Assembly (NCBI GenBank): GCA_022496805.1
Contig: CM040103.1
Location: 4,544,001-4,608,000, forward strand
From: Pohlia nutans
Lineage: Eukaryota; Streptophyta; Bryopsida; Bryales; Mniaceae
Length of the DNA: 64,000 bases
Direction: 5' to 3'
Shown here: in pieces, positions 10,638-22,299 of the stretch
Layout of the letters: each line of letters starts with the position of its first letter
How positions within the stretch are numbered: position 1 is the stretch's first letter
Notes under the pieces: model-generated
Seen by the model: only the letters and a program-made list of their open reading frames with translations
Told to the model about the DNA's origin: nothing
The model's database searches: none
Made by a program: the position numbers and the translations under genes

Positions 10638-12565
10638 TTAGTCTGTGTTGTTGGTGACATCAATTGGACCTTCTTCTTCTTCTTCATCCTCCTCCCCCAC
10701 AAGAACTTTGACGTAAGCTAATTGAGTCAGGAGAGCTGAGAAGATTAAGCCGTAGCTCGCAAACTTTGAAGCACGCATCCATGTACCTGCCATGAGAGCT
10801 GTATTTCCACAAAAAAAACATTGGTCGGTGTTGACTAATGTGCACAAATTCTCACCAGGATATAACTTCGAGGATGTGATACTGCGATTCCCTCAAAGGA
10901 ACTATTTAATAAATAAATAAACGAAAATTGCAGCATACCGAAAGATTTATCACCTGAACTGGAGCTCCAAATAAAGGAAACAATGACAAGCGACAGGCCT
11001 CCATATAGCACCTGCCTGTAGCTGCCGCTAAAATCCTGTGTCGACCTTGCCATAGTCACATTCTGCAACACATACAAAATAACGCCCTTTCAAATCCCAA
11101 ACTCATTCGAACAGATAGTATCACTCTGAAAGTACATCCGATGTACTCAGCGATGCCTTGTACAAACCCTGCTAAATATGGCTCACCTCCTTTACAGATG
11201 ACTTCGAAATAGTGGCCGGCTGCAGACGGAATGCAACAGATTTTGGTGCAGGGTATAGATTCTTGAAGAACAGTCCTTCGTTCCTAGAATACGCAACCAC
11301 CTGCTGATACTCTTCGAAATCAAGTTCCTGGGCCTACACAGACATTGGTTCGCGTGAGAAAGACATTGTTAAGTATTAAATGCGGATGTCACAGAGTTCC
11401 ACTGTGTCTCACCAAGTATTCACTCTTTACAAATACCTCTATTTCAGCTCTTGCTAGCCTCAACTCCCGCTCAATCTCCTTAGCGTCAGCATCAAGTCGC
11501 CTGAGCACCTGCGACGCCCAATTAGATACTTGAGTCCAGATACAACAGAAACAGAACCAAAAATTTAAGAGGAGGAATCGAAGACAAAAACATTCTGCAT
11601 TTGATGAAGTCTGAAGCATTCGCAAAAAAGTTAAATACAACGCAACGCGAGAAGACTAGCGCTCAGACATATAAACTTATTAAAAGAATTGGTAGCAGTC
11701 AGACGTTTGATCAGACAGAGGTCATCATGGCGGTAATACCCAATAGGCAAACCCATCTTCAAACAATGAAGCCTGCAGTAATCGCAAAAAATCAAAATGG
11801 CCATGCTCAAAAGACCAAAGCGCTCAGACCTATCAACTTTCTTTATTTTTTGGGTATCAATCAAACGATTGATTAGAAAGTGGTCATCACAGCAGTACAG
11901 GCCCACTTCAGAATCACAATGCAAGCCATAATTAAAGTTGCAGAGAAGAAAGATCCAAATCCCCTCACTCACACTCCGTTCATTCGAAAGAGCTGCTGTC
12001 AGATTGCAAAAGAAATGGATGTTAAATTACTCACTCTGCTGCCGGTAGCATCTAACCCCTTCATGGTCCGGTAGGCGATGCGATCGTGTTGGTCAAAAGT
12101 GTCTTGCGCAATGTTACGCATATGTTGCGACCTCTCATCGACGAAATCAGTCATACGAGATTTTCCGATTTGGATCTGCACCATCTCGACGAGCATCTGC
12201 TGAATCTGTGGATCACCGCCCAGGCTGTCGCCACTCCCCCCACTGACACATCTTGTGGTCGTGTGCCCTAGCCCTCGCGAACCATTGAACTTTCTGTGCC
12301 CTGTTCTGGAGACGAGAGAAAACCCTAACTTAGAGTCATGTCTCAGACCCTGTGAAAATCGACAAATTCTTAAGTGGACTCGGCGCCTTGGAGATCCTTG
12401 AGCATACACCGAAGGCAAAGGCCTAATTGTAGCCACCGTATGATTCGACCAGCGTGATTTAACCTCCTGAGAGCTTATATGTAGAGTTATCTGAGGCACC
12501 TTCGGAGCATGAGCGGGCATCGCCATAGATAGCCTGCTTAGACAACCTGGCAACACAAGGCACAT
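10638..12565 (-). CDS. Plastid-targeted two-TM coiled-coil protein, function unknown
   Basis: Five exons are joined by GT-AG introns: 12565-12035, 11508-11437, 11327-11187, 11062-10939 and 10786-10638, giving 338 residues. The start could also be the ATG at 12526 (325 residues), because a splice-acceptor-like TTGCCAG precedes 12,547. The N-terminus is Arg/Ser rich with few acids, as in a plastid transit peptide. Next come a Gln/Ile-rich helical region (QIQQMLVEMVQIQIGKSRM) and a charged helix (AKEIERELRLARAEIE). Then FFKNLYPAPKSVAF and two hydrophobic segments follow at about residues 267-284 and 299-319. The tail is acidic (GEEDEEEEEGP). The layout resembles conserved plant plastid membrane proteins of unknown role, and I cannot assign a reaction. 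The gene model rests on frame continuity and splice consensus. Confidence 0.7.
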
Positions 12566-13900
12566 GGTGAGTCATGCATCCTCAGCATTTCAATTGAAAA
12601 ACTATTCTAGTTGCAAAGAAATGCAACGAGAGCTTGCAGCAAAACAGATTCCAACATTTGCCACTTACACTTTTCCATCAAATCAAATCATGACAAGCAG
12701 AACTCAGAATAGCCATGAATGTTTGAAATCAAATTCTGGAATTCTTCAAACCAATCCATCCGAAGTCCGAACTATCATGAAAGCAGAGACAATTGGCCAC
12801 AAATAGCAAGAACTGGACACCACGTGCTCAATTTAATATAGCTGGATTGCAGAACAGACAATCAAAGCAAATGTTACCTCATTTATGGCGACTTTTCCCC
12901 TAAAATCAACAGATACTTTGTAACCTATTATCACAAAGAATCTACACAGTTGCTAATATGGTAGCTCTACACCGAGATTTGCACTCCACATCAACAATCC
13001 ACGTATCACTAAAAGATTATCTATAACGGCACCAAAATCACGCTTCAAGGTCACGTTCAAGCGTCGAAGATCTCAAAATAGTCTCAACTCTCGAAACAAA
13101 ACAGTTCTGCTCTTGCGGCATCCTCAGCGTAACACTTGCTTTCTTAACAAAAACGACATAGACGGCAAAAATCTCTAATACCGTATCTCGGTAGTAAAAC
13201 AATTCTAAAAATAAACGCCGAAATTTCAGGAATTTGATTATTCTCAAAACAAAAACCTCTTCTGACGGAAAGAAACGGGATCTTGAAGAATATTCACAAA
13301 AATTAGCATTCGCCTAATCGCGTATTTTGAAAAAAAAAATTACTTCGGCGGACGACTGTTGAATCTGTTACCAAGCTACGTTACTGACAAAGAACTCAAC
13401 AACGGAGAGAAAAACATCCGATTCATAAGAAAATTCCACAGCTCAACACAAGACACAGACGAGCCATTTCTATCACAATTAAATTCTCTTAACTCAAAAC
13501 TTCCTCACTAACAACACAGAGGAAAATTTTCCGATGATGAAAAAAGATTCCACGGCTCGATCGCACCTCCACACCGCCACGCAAACCGATCAACACAGAA
13601 AAATGAAACCAGGAACGCACCGCAAACTCCACCGAAGTCGGAAAAAAATTTCCCTCGGAACCACGAGCTCCGTGACGACTTGGAGGAAATTAGTTACGCA
13701 GCATAAGAAACACCACTGCTCGCCAGCCACGCGGCACCACAAAACAAAACCCTGGCTCCTAGTACTCTCACAACAGCAGCAATTGAAGGACGAGAATCAC
13801 CGCATGCTCCCACCTGGCGTCAATTGCAACAGCAGATCCCTCGCACTTTCGCTCACTTCCCAAACATGACGTGACGTAGTTTTGAAGCGATCGATCTTGA
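12566..13900 (-). promoter_or_regulatory. Upstream region of the membrane protein gene
   Basis: There is no independent gene I can support. An acceptor-like site near 12,547 suggests a non-coding first exon somewhere in this region, read on the minus strand. Base composition is richer in GC between 13,500 and 13,870. The plus-strand open frame at 13534-13869 is Lys/His/Thr rich and has no recognisable domain. Confidence 0.35.
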
Positions 13901-14040
13901 CCGGCGGCGCGATCGATCAATACCGAGCACGCGATTGATCGCCCGACGCAGGTTGAGTGCTTACAATGGCAACTCCGTCAGTCCAGACGAGAAAGACGAT
14001 GGAATCCGTCGGATCTATTTCATCCACTTGATAATTGGAC

Positions 14041-14395
14041 GGAATCCGTCGGATGTATTTCATCCTCTTGATGATGTGGACGAAATTCATTCAATTGGAT
14101 TTCGTTCTTCCATAGCTTCGTGGATGACGGATATGGACAGTGACGGAAGCCGCGGGATGAATTGCATCGATTTTATAATTCAGACGAATGTCATCCTCAG
14201 ATAATTTCATACAATTGATGACTCCGTCGGATGTATTTCATCCACTTGATGATGTGGACGTAATTCATTCAATTGGATTTCGTTCTTCCATAGCTTCGTG
14301 GATGAGGTGACGAAAGCCGCTGGATGATTTCATCGATTTTATAATTCAGACGAATGTCATCCTCAGATAATTTCACACAATTGGTGATTCGGATG
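14041..14395. repeat. Tandem duplication of about 177 bp
   Basis: Two units (14,041-14,213 and 14,219-14,395) share TCCGTCGGATGTATTTCATC, ATTCATTCAATTGGATTTCG, CCATAGCTTCGTGGATGA and ATTCAGACGAATGTCATCC. A shorter, partial piece precedes at about 13,998-14,040. GGATG and CATCC motifs recur throughout. No coding function is evident. Confidence 0.8.
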
Positions 14396-14585
14396 CATTT
14401 CACTTCTTTTAATTTCATCCGTCAGTTCTGTACTTTTAATTTAAAAGTAAAAGTAAAAGTAGGGAGTATATAATGTGCACTCTTACTCTTTTTATTTTAC
14501 CAATCTTCTATTAGACAACACCCTTGCATTTCAATTGCTTGTTGGGCACTGGACCACAAATTCTTTATGCACAAGACATCTGAAG

Positions 14586-14876
14586 ATGGAGTACTTATGG
14601 TGTCTTCATTGTGAAAAGAAGACAATGGTGGAACAAGACTTTGTTGCAGGGAGTTCAATTTGCGTGCGGTGTGGGTATATTTTAGAATCCCATATTGTAG
14701 ATGAAAACTCAACATTTGAGACTAAGGTTCTCTATAACAAAATAGATGGTAGGCGAAAGCCTAAAAATCTCCTTGCATTTCACGGACTTTCCACTATACC
14801 ACCCAAACCTATGACTTCAGGTCGGAGTCACCTTGTAACATGGCTCTTAGAGAAAATGGCATTCTTTCGTAATTAA
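14586..14876 (+). pseudogene. Orphan TFIIB-type zinc ribbon ORF
   Basis: The ATG at 14586 opens a 96-residue frame with CLHC, 16 residues, CVRC, then GYILESHIVDENSTF. This is the CX2C-X16-CX2C zinc ribbon and B-reader start of TFIIB, where the family has CGLVLESHSIDETSEW. General TFIIB recruits RNA polymerase II to promoters. The cyclin folds that should follow are absent before the stop at 14,874. The frame after residue 60 is not recognisable. It is most likely the first exon of a decayed or transduplicated TFIIB-like gene. A possible cyclin-like remnant on the same strand lies at 22,300. Confidence 0.5.
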
Positions 14877-17750
14877 AAAATAAAATAAAAGTTCACCAAC
14901 AAAACTAAAGATATGTGCTTCGAAAACTAAATAGTCATGATATTTTCTGCCTATATAATGATATTAATTTGTGTGTTTAATGAAAATGAACTTTGTCACA
15001 ATTTTCATATTAATTAAAGTTTAAATATATTTAAAGTATAAATAAATAAATAAAAATATGAAAGTTTAAACTTTGATACTATTTTTTTTAATAAAAACGG
15101 TATTTTGTAGAATTTTTGAAAACAATTTTATTTATGTTGTTTATTTACATATTCAATGATTGGAATTGCAGAATTGTGAAGAGCGTATCATTGACATGTT
15201 AGAATGATAGACTATGAAACCAGAAGTTCCATTTCCACTTGGTCTACTTTTACTTACAAATGCACAATACACTTTTAATACTATTGTCAAATTGCTAGTA
15301 ATCTTATTTCCTTACCAACTACATATACTTTACATGTATTATTCAAGTACCCACACAAACGAAAAAGAAATGATTATACTCTACCACAATATTCTATACA
15401 AATATATAGCTTTGGTTGGAAAAAATAATTGACTTTTAATAAAGAGTCAATCACAAGGTAACAGAGAAAACAATGTGAAAAGGTTGGATCTTGAGCTAAA
15501 AATATAGGTCTTTCATTAGTGTAACATCCTTGAAGACTATTATTCTATACGCTTGCTTTTATTCCTTTAAGACTATTCTAAAATTACATTGCTTTGACGT
15601 ATATCATTTTAAACATCAAAACTTAGGAGTGTTGTTGAAATGACTTTGATTTTGACTAATTTTCTCATAGAGAAAACAAGGCTCATTGTAATGTACAAGT
15701 ACCCATTTCTCAAAATGACACAAATATCATAACTCACCTTTGAATTTTAGATTTTAAAATTTTCAAACAATGAAATGTGGATATCTTGACAACTATCATT
15801 TTCATATAAATTTTCAAGGTGTGATTGACTGAATTGATTATAAAAAAATAAATTTACATTCAAATGTTTTTTTACTCATTTAGTGTTATTTAGACTCCAA
15901 ATGCAAAGGAACTTTGACGGTTAATGTAATAAATGACATGATGTATTTGGTACATGATTGCTCATAGTACCATGACAACACAAATACCTCTACAATCGTT
16001 TTTTTTGATGATGTAAATGCTTAGATACACTCTTATGTGAAATTACTATGGAGCAAACTAATTCTAATATGATTCTTTTTCCTTTTAGCTTTAAGATCGA
16101 ATTAAAAAATATATAAAGTTTAACTTTTTAAACACAAAATATATTAACGCAAAGTCATGTATAAATTAGTCCTTAACACATTAAAAAATTTGTCACAAGT
16201 AAAAAGTTTAACTTATTTGCAATGGATGTTCACCATTTGACTCAAAAGAAAAAGAAAAAAAGTTGAACTTAAATGTAAATTTCAATGCAACCTAGAATAA
16301 TTGCACAAAAATGTGAATAATGGTTTCATATTACAATAGATTGTCAAATATTTGATACAACGTTTTCAATGGCTTCATGCAATTACTATAGTATAAAAAT
16401 AAGATTCATGAATTTCTATGCAAAATGGAATGTGAGCAATTTCAGAATACAAAAATTGACATAGAAAATTTTAGCTCAATCATAGATCCGAAAATATAGG
16501 GCACATTTAGTCTCACCGACATAACATTCTTTAGCCCCCTATTTGTTCACCTTTGAATCTCAACCATTTATCAAGGGAATCGAAGGAATTGCAGAGCATT
16601 TTTTCTAACTCCAGTTGGGCCAAGCAACGAGGGTTGGAGAGTCGAATTATTTTATTAGGAGATTCTCTGCAATGCTGCTACAGTTTAATAACCAAGCCCA
16701 AATTTTAATTAATTTTGTTCTGAATTTTCAAACTTAATCTACATAGACCACTATTGATGTTAGTAAGGGAATCAATACTCGTCTTTCATTTGTAGTCCAA
16801 TCTGTTTGCTAACTTGGCATTTATAATTGATCACCAAATTGCTACAACCAATGGTTGTGATAATTTGATTGGGAACTCACGGAGTTGATACAAGTGCTTG
16901 CATAGGTGACTGGAATTGGTCCCCAACAGGTTTTGATGCTTCTACCTTAGAAACGTTTCATGTGCAAGAACGAGCTTTGATCGAGTGTGGTGATTATGGG
17001 TGCCCCCAGTAACACTACATGTACAATTTTGTATGTCGTGAATGTTGTTCCTATCCGCATTCTGGAGCTTCTATGTGCAAGTTTGTTTGTTTAACCTTTA
17101 AAGGGCCGCTAAGGTAAATACGTTGGTATATATTTGACATTTGTTGTAAATAGAAAGTTTCAAATTGAGACCCCAATAGCTCATTAAAATCACGTCGACA
17201 TGAATTTTTAACTTGACTTTTGATCTTAACCCCATAGGAGGTGTGAAACCATGCCAAATACAATGGAATGTTGTTATATAATACTGGTCGGAAAGAGCTC
17301 TCTGGACCTTAAGTGTTGAGACCTGCAAAAGGTACTCTTTACAATCATAACCTGCATAGGTAGGAGTGTAAAAAGTCCAATTGGTGGTGACAGTGGTAAG
17401 TGTAGTGGATGAACTCAAGCTCCGAACGGTTTCAGTATTCTCTTCTTTATATTCTATGATTCAAGCTCCGGGGGTGCACTCCCTCTTATATTTTGCATAC
17501 ACGTGCATTCGGAACCTATTTATTGGGGGGCTTATTTACCTTGCTAAAAGGATTATAAGGTGATGGTATTTTACATGTAAAGAGCCTGAAAATATTATAT
17601 GTGATGGTATTTTACATGTAAACATGTTTCACTATTTTAAAATCCCCTATATTACATGTACATTTTTTACAAAATTTACCTACAATGAATATTGACCCTA
17701 ATTTTTATCGCACGTTGTTTCTAAAATTTTCGCCAGTGCCCCCCCCCATA
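14877..17750. other. AT-rich intergenic region
   Basis: No gene identified. A solitary TTAACCTTTAAAGGGCCG terminus at 17,091 looks like one end of a TTAA element whose partner I did not find. A 22-bp direct repeat (GTGATGGTATTTTACATGTA) occurs at about 17,561 and 17,602. The minus frame 17098-17418 and a short plus frame near 16,900 have protein-like composition but no recognisable motif. Confidence 0.4.
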
Positions 17751-18030
17751 AATTATTCAAGCCTTCTCAGCTGATTGTCATTCTGCGAAGGTACCAAACA
17801 CTGAAAGCATGGCTTGCAAAAATTAGCATGGAGTTGATAATATCTGGTAGACCTAGGAAAAGCATGCATACGCAAAGAGTTCGATCTCAAGTGATCCATA
17901 TCTGCTAGACTAACAAAAACTAAAAAGGCTTCATAAAACCCCAGTTTATTCTCAAGACATATTTTGTAACCAAGCTGCTGAATCATCACCACAAAGTTGC
18001 ACCTCGCTCTGTATCAGGTAATTAATCTAC

Positions 18031-19617
18031 TCATGGAACAACATCCCATCGCAGCTCACAAAAAACAAGATCAATGAGGTCATCGTTCGAGAAGCTGAAT
18101 TCATCACCCATTGAAAGCCGATGCCATTTCTCCGCAGACAGGTCGTAAAGATGAATGAAATGGTGCGGACGATCAACTGTGTCCTGATCTTTGCAGTCAA
18201 ACACCAAAAGATATCCGCCACCAGCGAAAAGATGGAACCGAGATAATGGTTGAGTGTTGTTGATTGTCTTCAAGTCGGCCGGGCTACTTTGCCATGCGTA
18301 CTCGGAAACTGTGAATGAATCCTCGGTATCATAGAGCATTTCAAGCTCAAATAAACGGTCTTTCACCATGGCGAACTTATAACCTTGGAGATAAGCGCAC
18401 TCTACAAGATCGTACATCGTCTTTGTTGTGCAATCGAAAACAAAAGGATAAGTAGGCGGGAGATGAATTTCGGTACAAAATCCAGAAACCATACCGGACT
18501 CCATACAGCTCCATACACCTGTTTTGGAATTGTAGTAGTATGCACAAGGATCGTCAAACTCCTGAGTATGTACCAGGATCACCTTGTAACCTGTTAAATC
18601 TTCTTCCATCACGAGCTTCACTATGAACCTGGAATTGACATCTAAATTAGGGTAGTATGGCAAACAAGGCAGAACTCTCCACTCGTCCGTTAAAGGATTA
18701 CAGACAAGAATTGGAGAAGATGATAAATTTGTCACAGGAACTAAGCAAAGTAGCCCTCCATCACACGCGTGCATTGAGGACGTAAAATACCAACGCCACA
18801 GGTCATCTGTCAATGGAAAACCCCTCACTTCACGCTTAATCCACTTGTTCGATTTGATGTCGTACACTGTATTCCAAACTCTTTCTAAATCCACATCCAG
18901 CCTTACAAACCCTAAGAGCTTTAGATGCCTTTCAGAGAAAACTCCTCTGAAGTTCGATGTTCTTGACATGGTAGACCAAGCCGAGGATTGCGCACAAAGG
19001 TCAAAGATTTTGGCCAAAGGTAGCCTTGCAAATACAAGCTGTACCAACTCCTCCGGTAAATTGCTCCACAAATTTGAATCCATCAACTCTGGGTGAAGTT
19101 TACATGAATGCCTGCATGTCACTGTGCGTCTCACTGTCCTTGAATCCACCTCTGTTCCACGACCTGAGGGTACTGTGCCTACAAAACCAGACGGTTGCTT
19201 CGTAATTGTAGCATCCTGTATGAACACGCCTTCGTTTGCTGCACCAGAGACAGGCTTTTGAATCATGAGCAGCAGCTTCTGAATCTCTGGTTTTGCTTCG
19301 ATATCTGACACCAACTTCCCCACCATCTCCTTCAAGGTAGTAGCAACCACGCCGAGAAATTCTGGACTGGCGTCAATGCTGTGACGGTCATGAGAGCGAC
19401 TCTGAGAAGCCTCAGCAACACATCCTGATCCCAACATCGCTTCTACTTCCCCAAACTCCTCCAGAGTACTCACCAAACAACGAAGCGCCTGACTGATTCT
19501 AAGCAATGCGGACCTGTTGTCCTTCTTGACCGTGTCCTCCATGGATAAAAGAGCCATGGCTGTAACCGAATTCGAACCCAGAAAAACTCTACCGGCTATT
19601 CTCGAACTTCTGAGCAC
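18031..19617 (-). CDS. F-box protein (SCF substrate receptor)
   Basis: One uninterrupted frame of 528 residues. An N-terminal helical region (about 35-125) precedes the F-box at about 183-229 (LWSNLPEELVQLVFARLPLAKIFDLCAQSSAW), which would bind Skp1/ASK in an SCF ubiquitin ligase. The C-terminal 300 residues have the DGGLLCLV, LVCNPLTDEWRVLP and YDLSAEKWHRL signatures of plant F-box/kelch-type beta-propeller receptors, though no full kelch repeat set is obvious. The substrate is unknown. A second in-frame Met at residue 21 is an alternative start. It is divergent from the MutS2 ORF with 224 bp between start codons. Confidence 0.85.
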   Translation of the reverse strand: MLRSSRIAGRVFLGSNSVTAMALLSMEDTVKKDNRSALLRISQALRCLVSTLEEFGEVEAMLGSGCVAEASQSRSHDRHSIDASPEFLGVVATTLKEMVGKLVSDIEAKPEIQKLLLMIQKPVSGAANEGVFIQDATITKQPSGFVGTVPSGRGTEVDSRTVRRTVTCRHSCKLHPELMDSNLWSNLPEELVQLVFARLPLAKIFDLCAQSSAWSTMSRTSNFRGVFSERHLKLLGFVRLDVDLERVWNTVYDIKSNKWIKREVRGFPLTDDLWRWYFTSSMHACDGGLLCLVPVTNLSSSPILVCNPLTDEWRVLPCLPYYPNLDVNSRFIVKLVMEEDLTGYKVILVHTQEFDDPCAYYYNSKTGVWSCMESGMVSGFCTEIHLPPTYPFVFDCTTKTMYDLVECAYLQGYKFAMVKDRLFELEMLYDTEDSFTVSEYAWQSSPADLKTINNTQPLSRFHLFAGGGYLLVFDCKDQDTVDRPHHFIHLYDLSAEKWHRLSMGDEFSFSNDDLIDLVFCELRWDVVP

Positions 19618-19841
19618 CTAACCTCCAACTTGCTACTTGCTTACAAGCTGCCAAAGTAGTCAACACCACAGAAACGATAGCGTCAGCAAAAGCCAACTAA
19701 ACCCTAAACATTGAAGCTACTCGCAAACTCACTAAACCCTAACCCCTGCAGCAACCCGCAAACCCTGAATTCGAAATTGCTCCCATAAGTGTCACATCAC
19801 TGGAAGATTCAGCAGGCGAGAATTCGATCCAAAACGCATCA
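19618..19841. promoter_or_regulatory. Putative bidirectional promoter with telo-box motifs
   Basis: The 224 bp between the divergent F-box and MutS2 start codons must hold both start regions if both are expressed. Two AAACCCTAA motifs (19,699-19,707 and 19,734-19,742) match the plant telo-box found in promoters of growth-related and organelle-protein genes. No TATA box is obvious. Confidence 0.45.
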
Positions 19842-20168
19842 ATGGAAGAAGGCAAGGAGGAACCAGTAGATGATGACATCAACGTTGAAGCAGAAACGCT
19901 TAATCTTTTGGAGTGGCCCAAAGTATGTATCCAAGTGTCCGAGTTTGCGAGCACTACAATGGCAGTAGCCCTTGCTCGCGCGGGGTCTCTTGCTATTGGC
20001 AGAACTGTAGCTGAAAGTGAGGAGCTTCAAGCACAGACAGCAGTTGCGCAATTACTGTCTAGCCCGCTCGACTTCTTTGATATTGCAGACCTGCGTGGTT
20101 TCATCGAGGACGCTGAATCCTACATTGCTTCCATTGCCAAAACCTTAAATTCGAAATTAGAACAGTAG
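19842..20168 (+). CDS. MutS2 N-terminal fragment (orphan ORF)
   Basis: A 108-residue frame. Residues 20-80 (ETLNLLEWPKVCIQVSEFAS, then an ESEELQAQTAVA segment and DLRGFIEDAES) match the N-terminal start of plant MutS2, where family members read SLxxLEWxxLCxxVxxFAST. MutS2 proteins are large ATPases that suppress recombination. Here the frame stops at 20,166 after KTLNSKLEQ, and no core, ATPase (Walker A) or Smr domain is found before the AT-rich spacer. The frame is open back to 19,743 without another ATG. It is either a truncated gene or a small protein of MutS2 descent. The intact region up to the stop suggests recent truncation or retained use. Confidence 0.6.
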   Translation: MEEGKEEPVDDDINVEAETLNLLEWPKVCIQVSEFASTTMAVALARAGSLAIGRTVAESEELQAQTAVAQLLSSPLDFFDIADLRGFIEDAESYIASIAKTLNSKLEQ

Positions 20169-20953
20169 GGAATTAGTGAGCCTCTCCGCAACCCGAAAGA
20201 TTGGAAAAAAATTCCAGAATCGTGACTCAAAGCAAGATGAGATCGGATGACGGGGTGAGATACCGGGTGACAGTGGACGCGAGCGAGTGCTGGCAGCAGT
20301 GGATCCTGCACTACTCGCGACAGCTTCCCTCACCACGACATGAGGCCAGAATCAGTAAGCTGGATAGCTCTTTTAAACCCTAAATTCTAAACCCTGTCGT
20401 CGTTCTCATGGACTTAAATGCAGAGTGTCGTGTTGAGTTGCTTCGAGATATTCTGCGCGTTTCCTTCGAAGCAATGAAACTCAAATTCCTTCGTTTCGAT
20501 CCTCTGTTCCCCGCCTGCAACACACACTTATTAGTGCCTTAGACTTCTGACAGCCATTTAACGAAACTTCTATTCAGGAACAGCAAATAACAGATCACAA
20601 CGCTTGATCCTCGTAGATTAAACTCACAATCCCTGGAGACGAACGCTGTTGCGGTGTGGTGAAGAACTGAACGCAATGTGGAAGCAATTCAAGCTCGAAA
20701 TTCTGGCTATGGGATCCATTCGAAAGCTACGAGAGAATGACCATTGCCGCACCACAGTAATGCAAATCCCCGAGGTCGCAAATTCACGGGAATTCAACAA
20801 CCTCGTCATTGTGCAGATGAGACGACGAGACTCGATCTCCGTCGACGAAGAGAAACGACGACCGACGGAAGCTCAATAGTCGGCGGACGAACGACGGAAG
20901 GGAAATCAACGTCGTCCACACCTGCTAATAAAGAGGGACCTTATTCCGACCCT
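20169..20953. other. GC-richer region downstream of the MutS2 fragment
   Basis: No coding sequence recognised. Short frames on both strands lack motifs. Composition is closer to the genes than to the AT-rich spacer beyond 21 kb, so this may be 3' untranslated or degenerate MutS2 intron and exon sequence. Confidence 0.3.
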
Positions 20954-21527
20954 TTAACCCTTAAACGTACCACTCCTTTGTCCTTAAACGTACCACTTTT
21001 TTGTAGGAAAGTCAAACTACACAATTTAGCCTTCAAGATTTATCAAAATATATTTTGTAATATTTTTCATGCATTGAATTGAATGTTTCCTATTAGTCTT
21101 GAAACATTTAGATCTTTTTTTATTTAATACAGCCTTTTTAACAAATTTTTAAGTCAAACACTTCAAAAAATAAATTTTATTACAAAAAACTTTAAAAACT
21201 CAATATTTTTTTGGAAACAGGTACAAATTACAATGGAGAATCACATGATATGTTTTCCATAGGAATTTTTTATTTAAATTTTGAAATTTAAAAGGTGAAC
21301 ATCCTATGTAGTGTAATTCAAACCATGAGCTAAAAAGCTTGTACAAACAATAAAATACTCAATAATTGGAATTTTTAAGATTTGAAAAGTGGAGTTAGTA
21401 CAAACTAGACTTAATAAACTTCATTTTCTTAGTTGGGTGTATTAGCAACAAAAGTCATCTTCAAGATCAAAATTGGGTTTTACCAACAAACATCCAGTAA
21501 CTGGATGCGTGGACGTTTAGGGGTTAA
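20954..21527. mobile_element. TTAA-flanked MITE, 574 bp
   Basis: It starts TTAACCCTTAAACGTACC and ends GTGGACGTTTAGGGGTTAA. The right end (ACTGGATGCGTGGACGTTTAG) resembles that of 43,522-44,106 (ACTGGATGCTGGGACGTTTAG). Non-coding. Confidence 0.75.
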
Positions 21528-22299
21528 GAATTTCTGAGCCATTGAAGCTGATGTAATAAATCTTAAATTTTCAGTGGAGGTTAGAAAGGATAGACATTCC
21601 AAAAAATTAAAAATTTAGTGTTTGTATTAGGGTTCTAAAATATACAAACAACAAATTGAATGGAGTCTTATATTCAAGGTTGTGTGATTGTAATTAGGCA
21701 GAGTGTCTAAGCATAACACAAAATCAAGAATTTTATTCTTAATTAATTGGTGACTACAAGTAGATTTAGATAATTTAGCTGATGTACATTTTATAAAAGG
21801 GCATTGAGGTTAGAAATGAATGAAAATTCTCTACTTTATATCTAAAAAAGAAAAAATGGTTGCATGATACAATAGCTCTTTCATCACTACTGAATTTTTG
21901 AACCAAATAATTTTTTTAGAAATAATAGATGGTTGAATCCTATGATTATCATAGTATTTCAATTTGTAAGCTAAGCTTCTTGAATATTTATATAATCTTT
22001 AAATCAAAATTTGGTAATTGTCAAAATCTTTAGGTTTAAAAAAATACATGCAAAATAAATACAAGAAAATTATTTTTAATTCTTAAACAAAAAATATTAT
22101 AAATTTGACATTTTGGAAAACAATATAATTTTAGTCTAAATCGATGAAGGAATTATGGTATATATTTTATTATTACCTATACTAAAGCTATCAATCTTTT
22201 ATTTGCATTGGTCATATTTGGTGCAATTTTGCTTAATTTTTTATTATGTGAGATTTTATTTTATTTTATTTTTTCGGTGGCAAAAAACTTTGGCCCTGA

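Noticed and set aside
13534..13869. 111-codon plus-strand open frame upstream of the membrane-protein gene
   Set aside because: It is Lys/His/Thr rich without any motif and more likely untranslated sequence of the minus-strand gene.
20954..21527. TTAA elements considered as PIF/Harbinger (TTA target)
   Set aside because: The ends are symmetrical only if the target is the palindrome TTAA, and empty sites keep exactly one TTAA. A TTA-only target would leave the inverted ends one base out of register.
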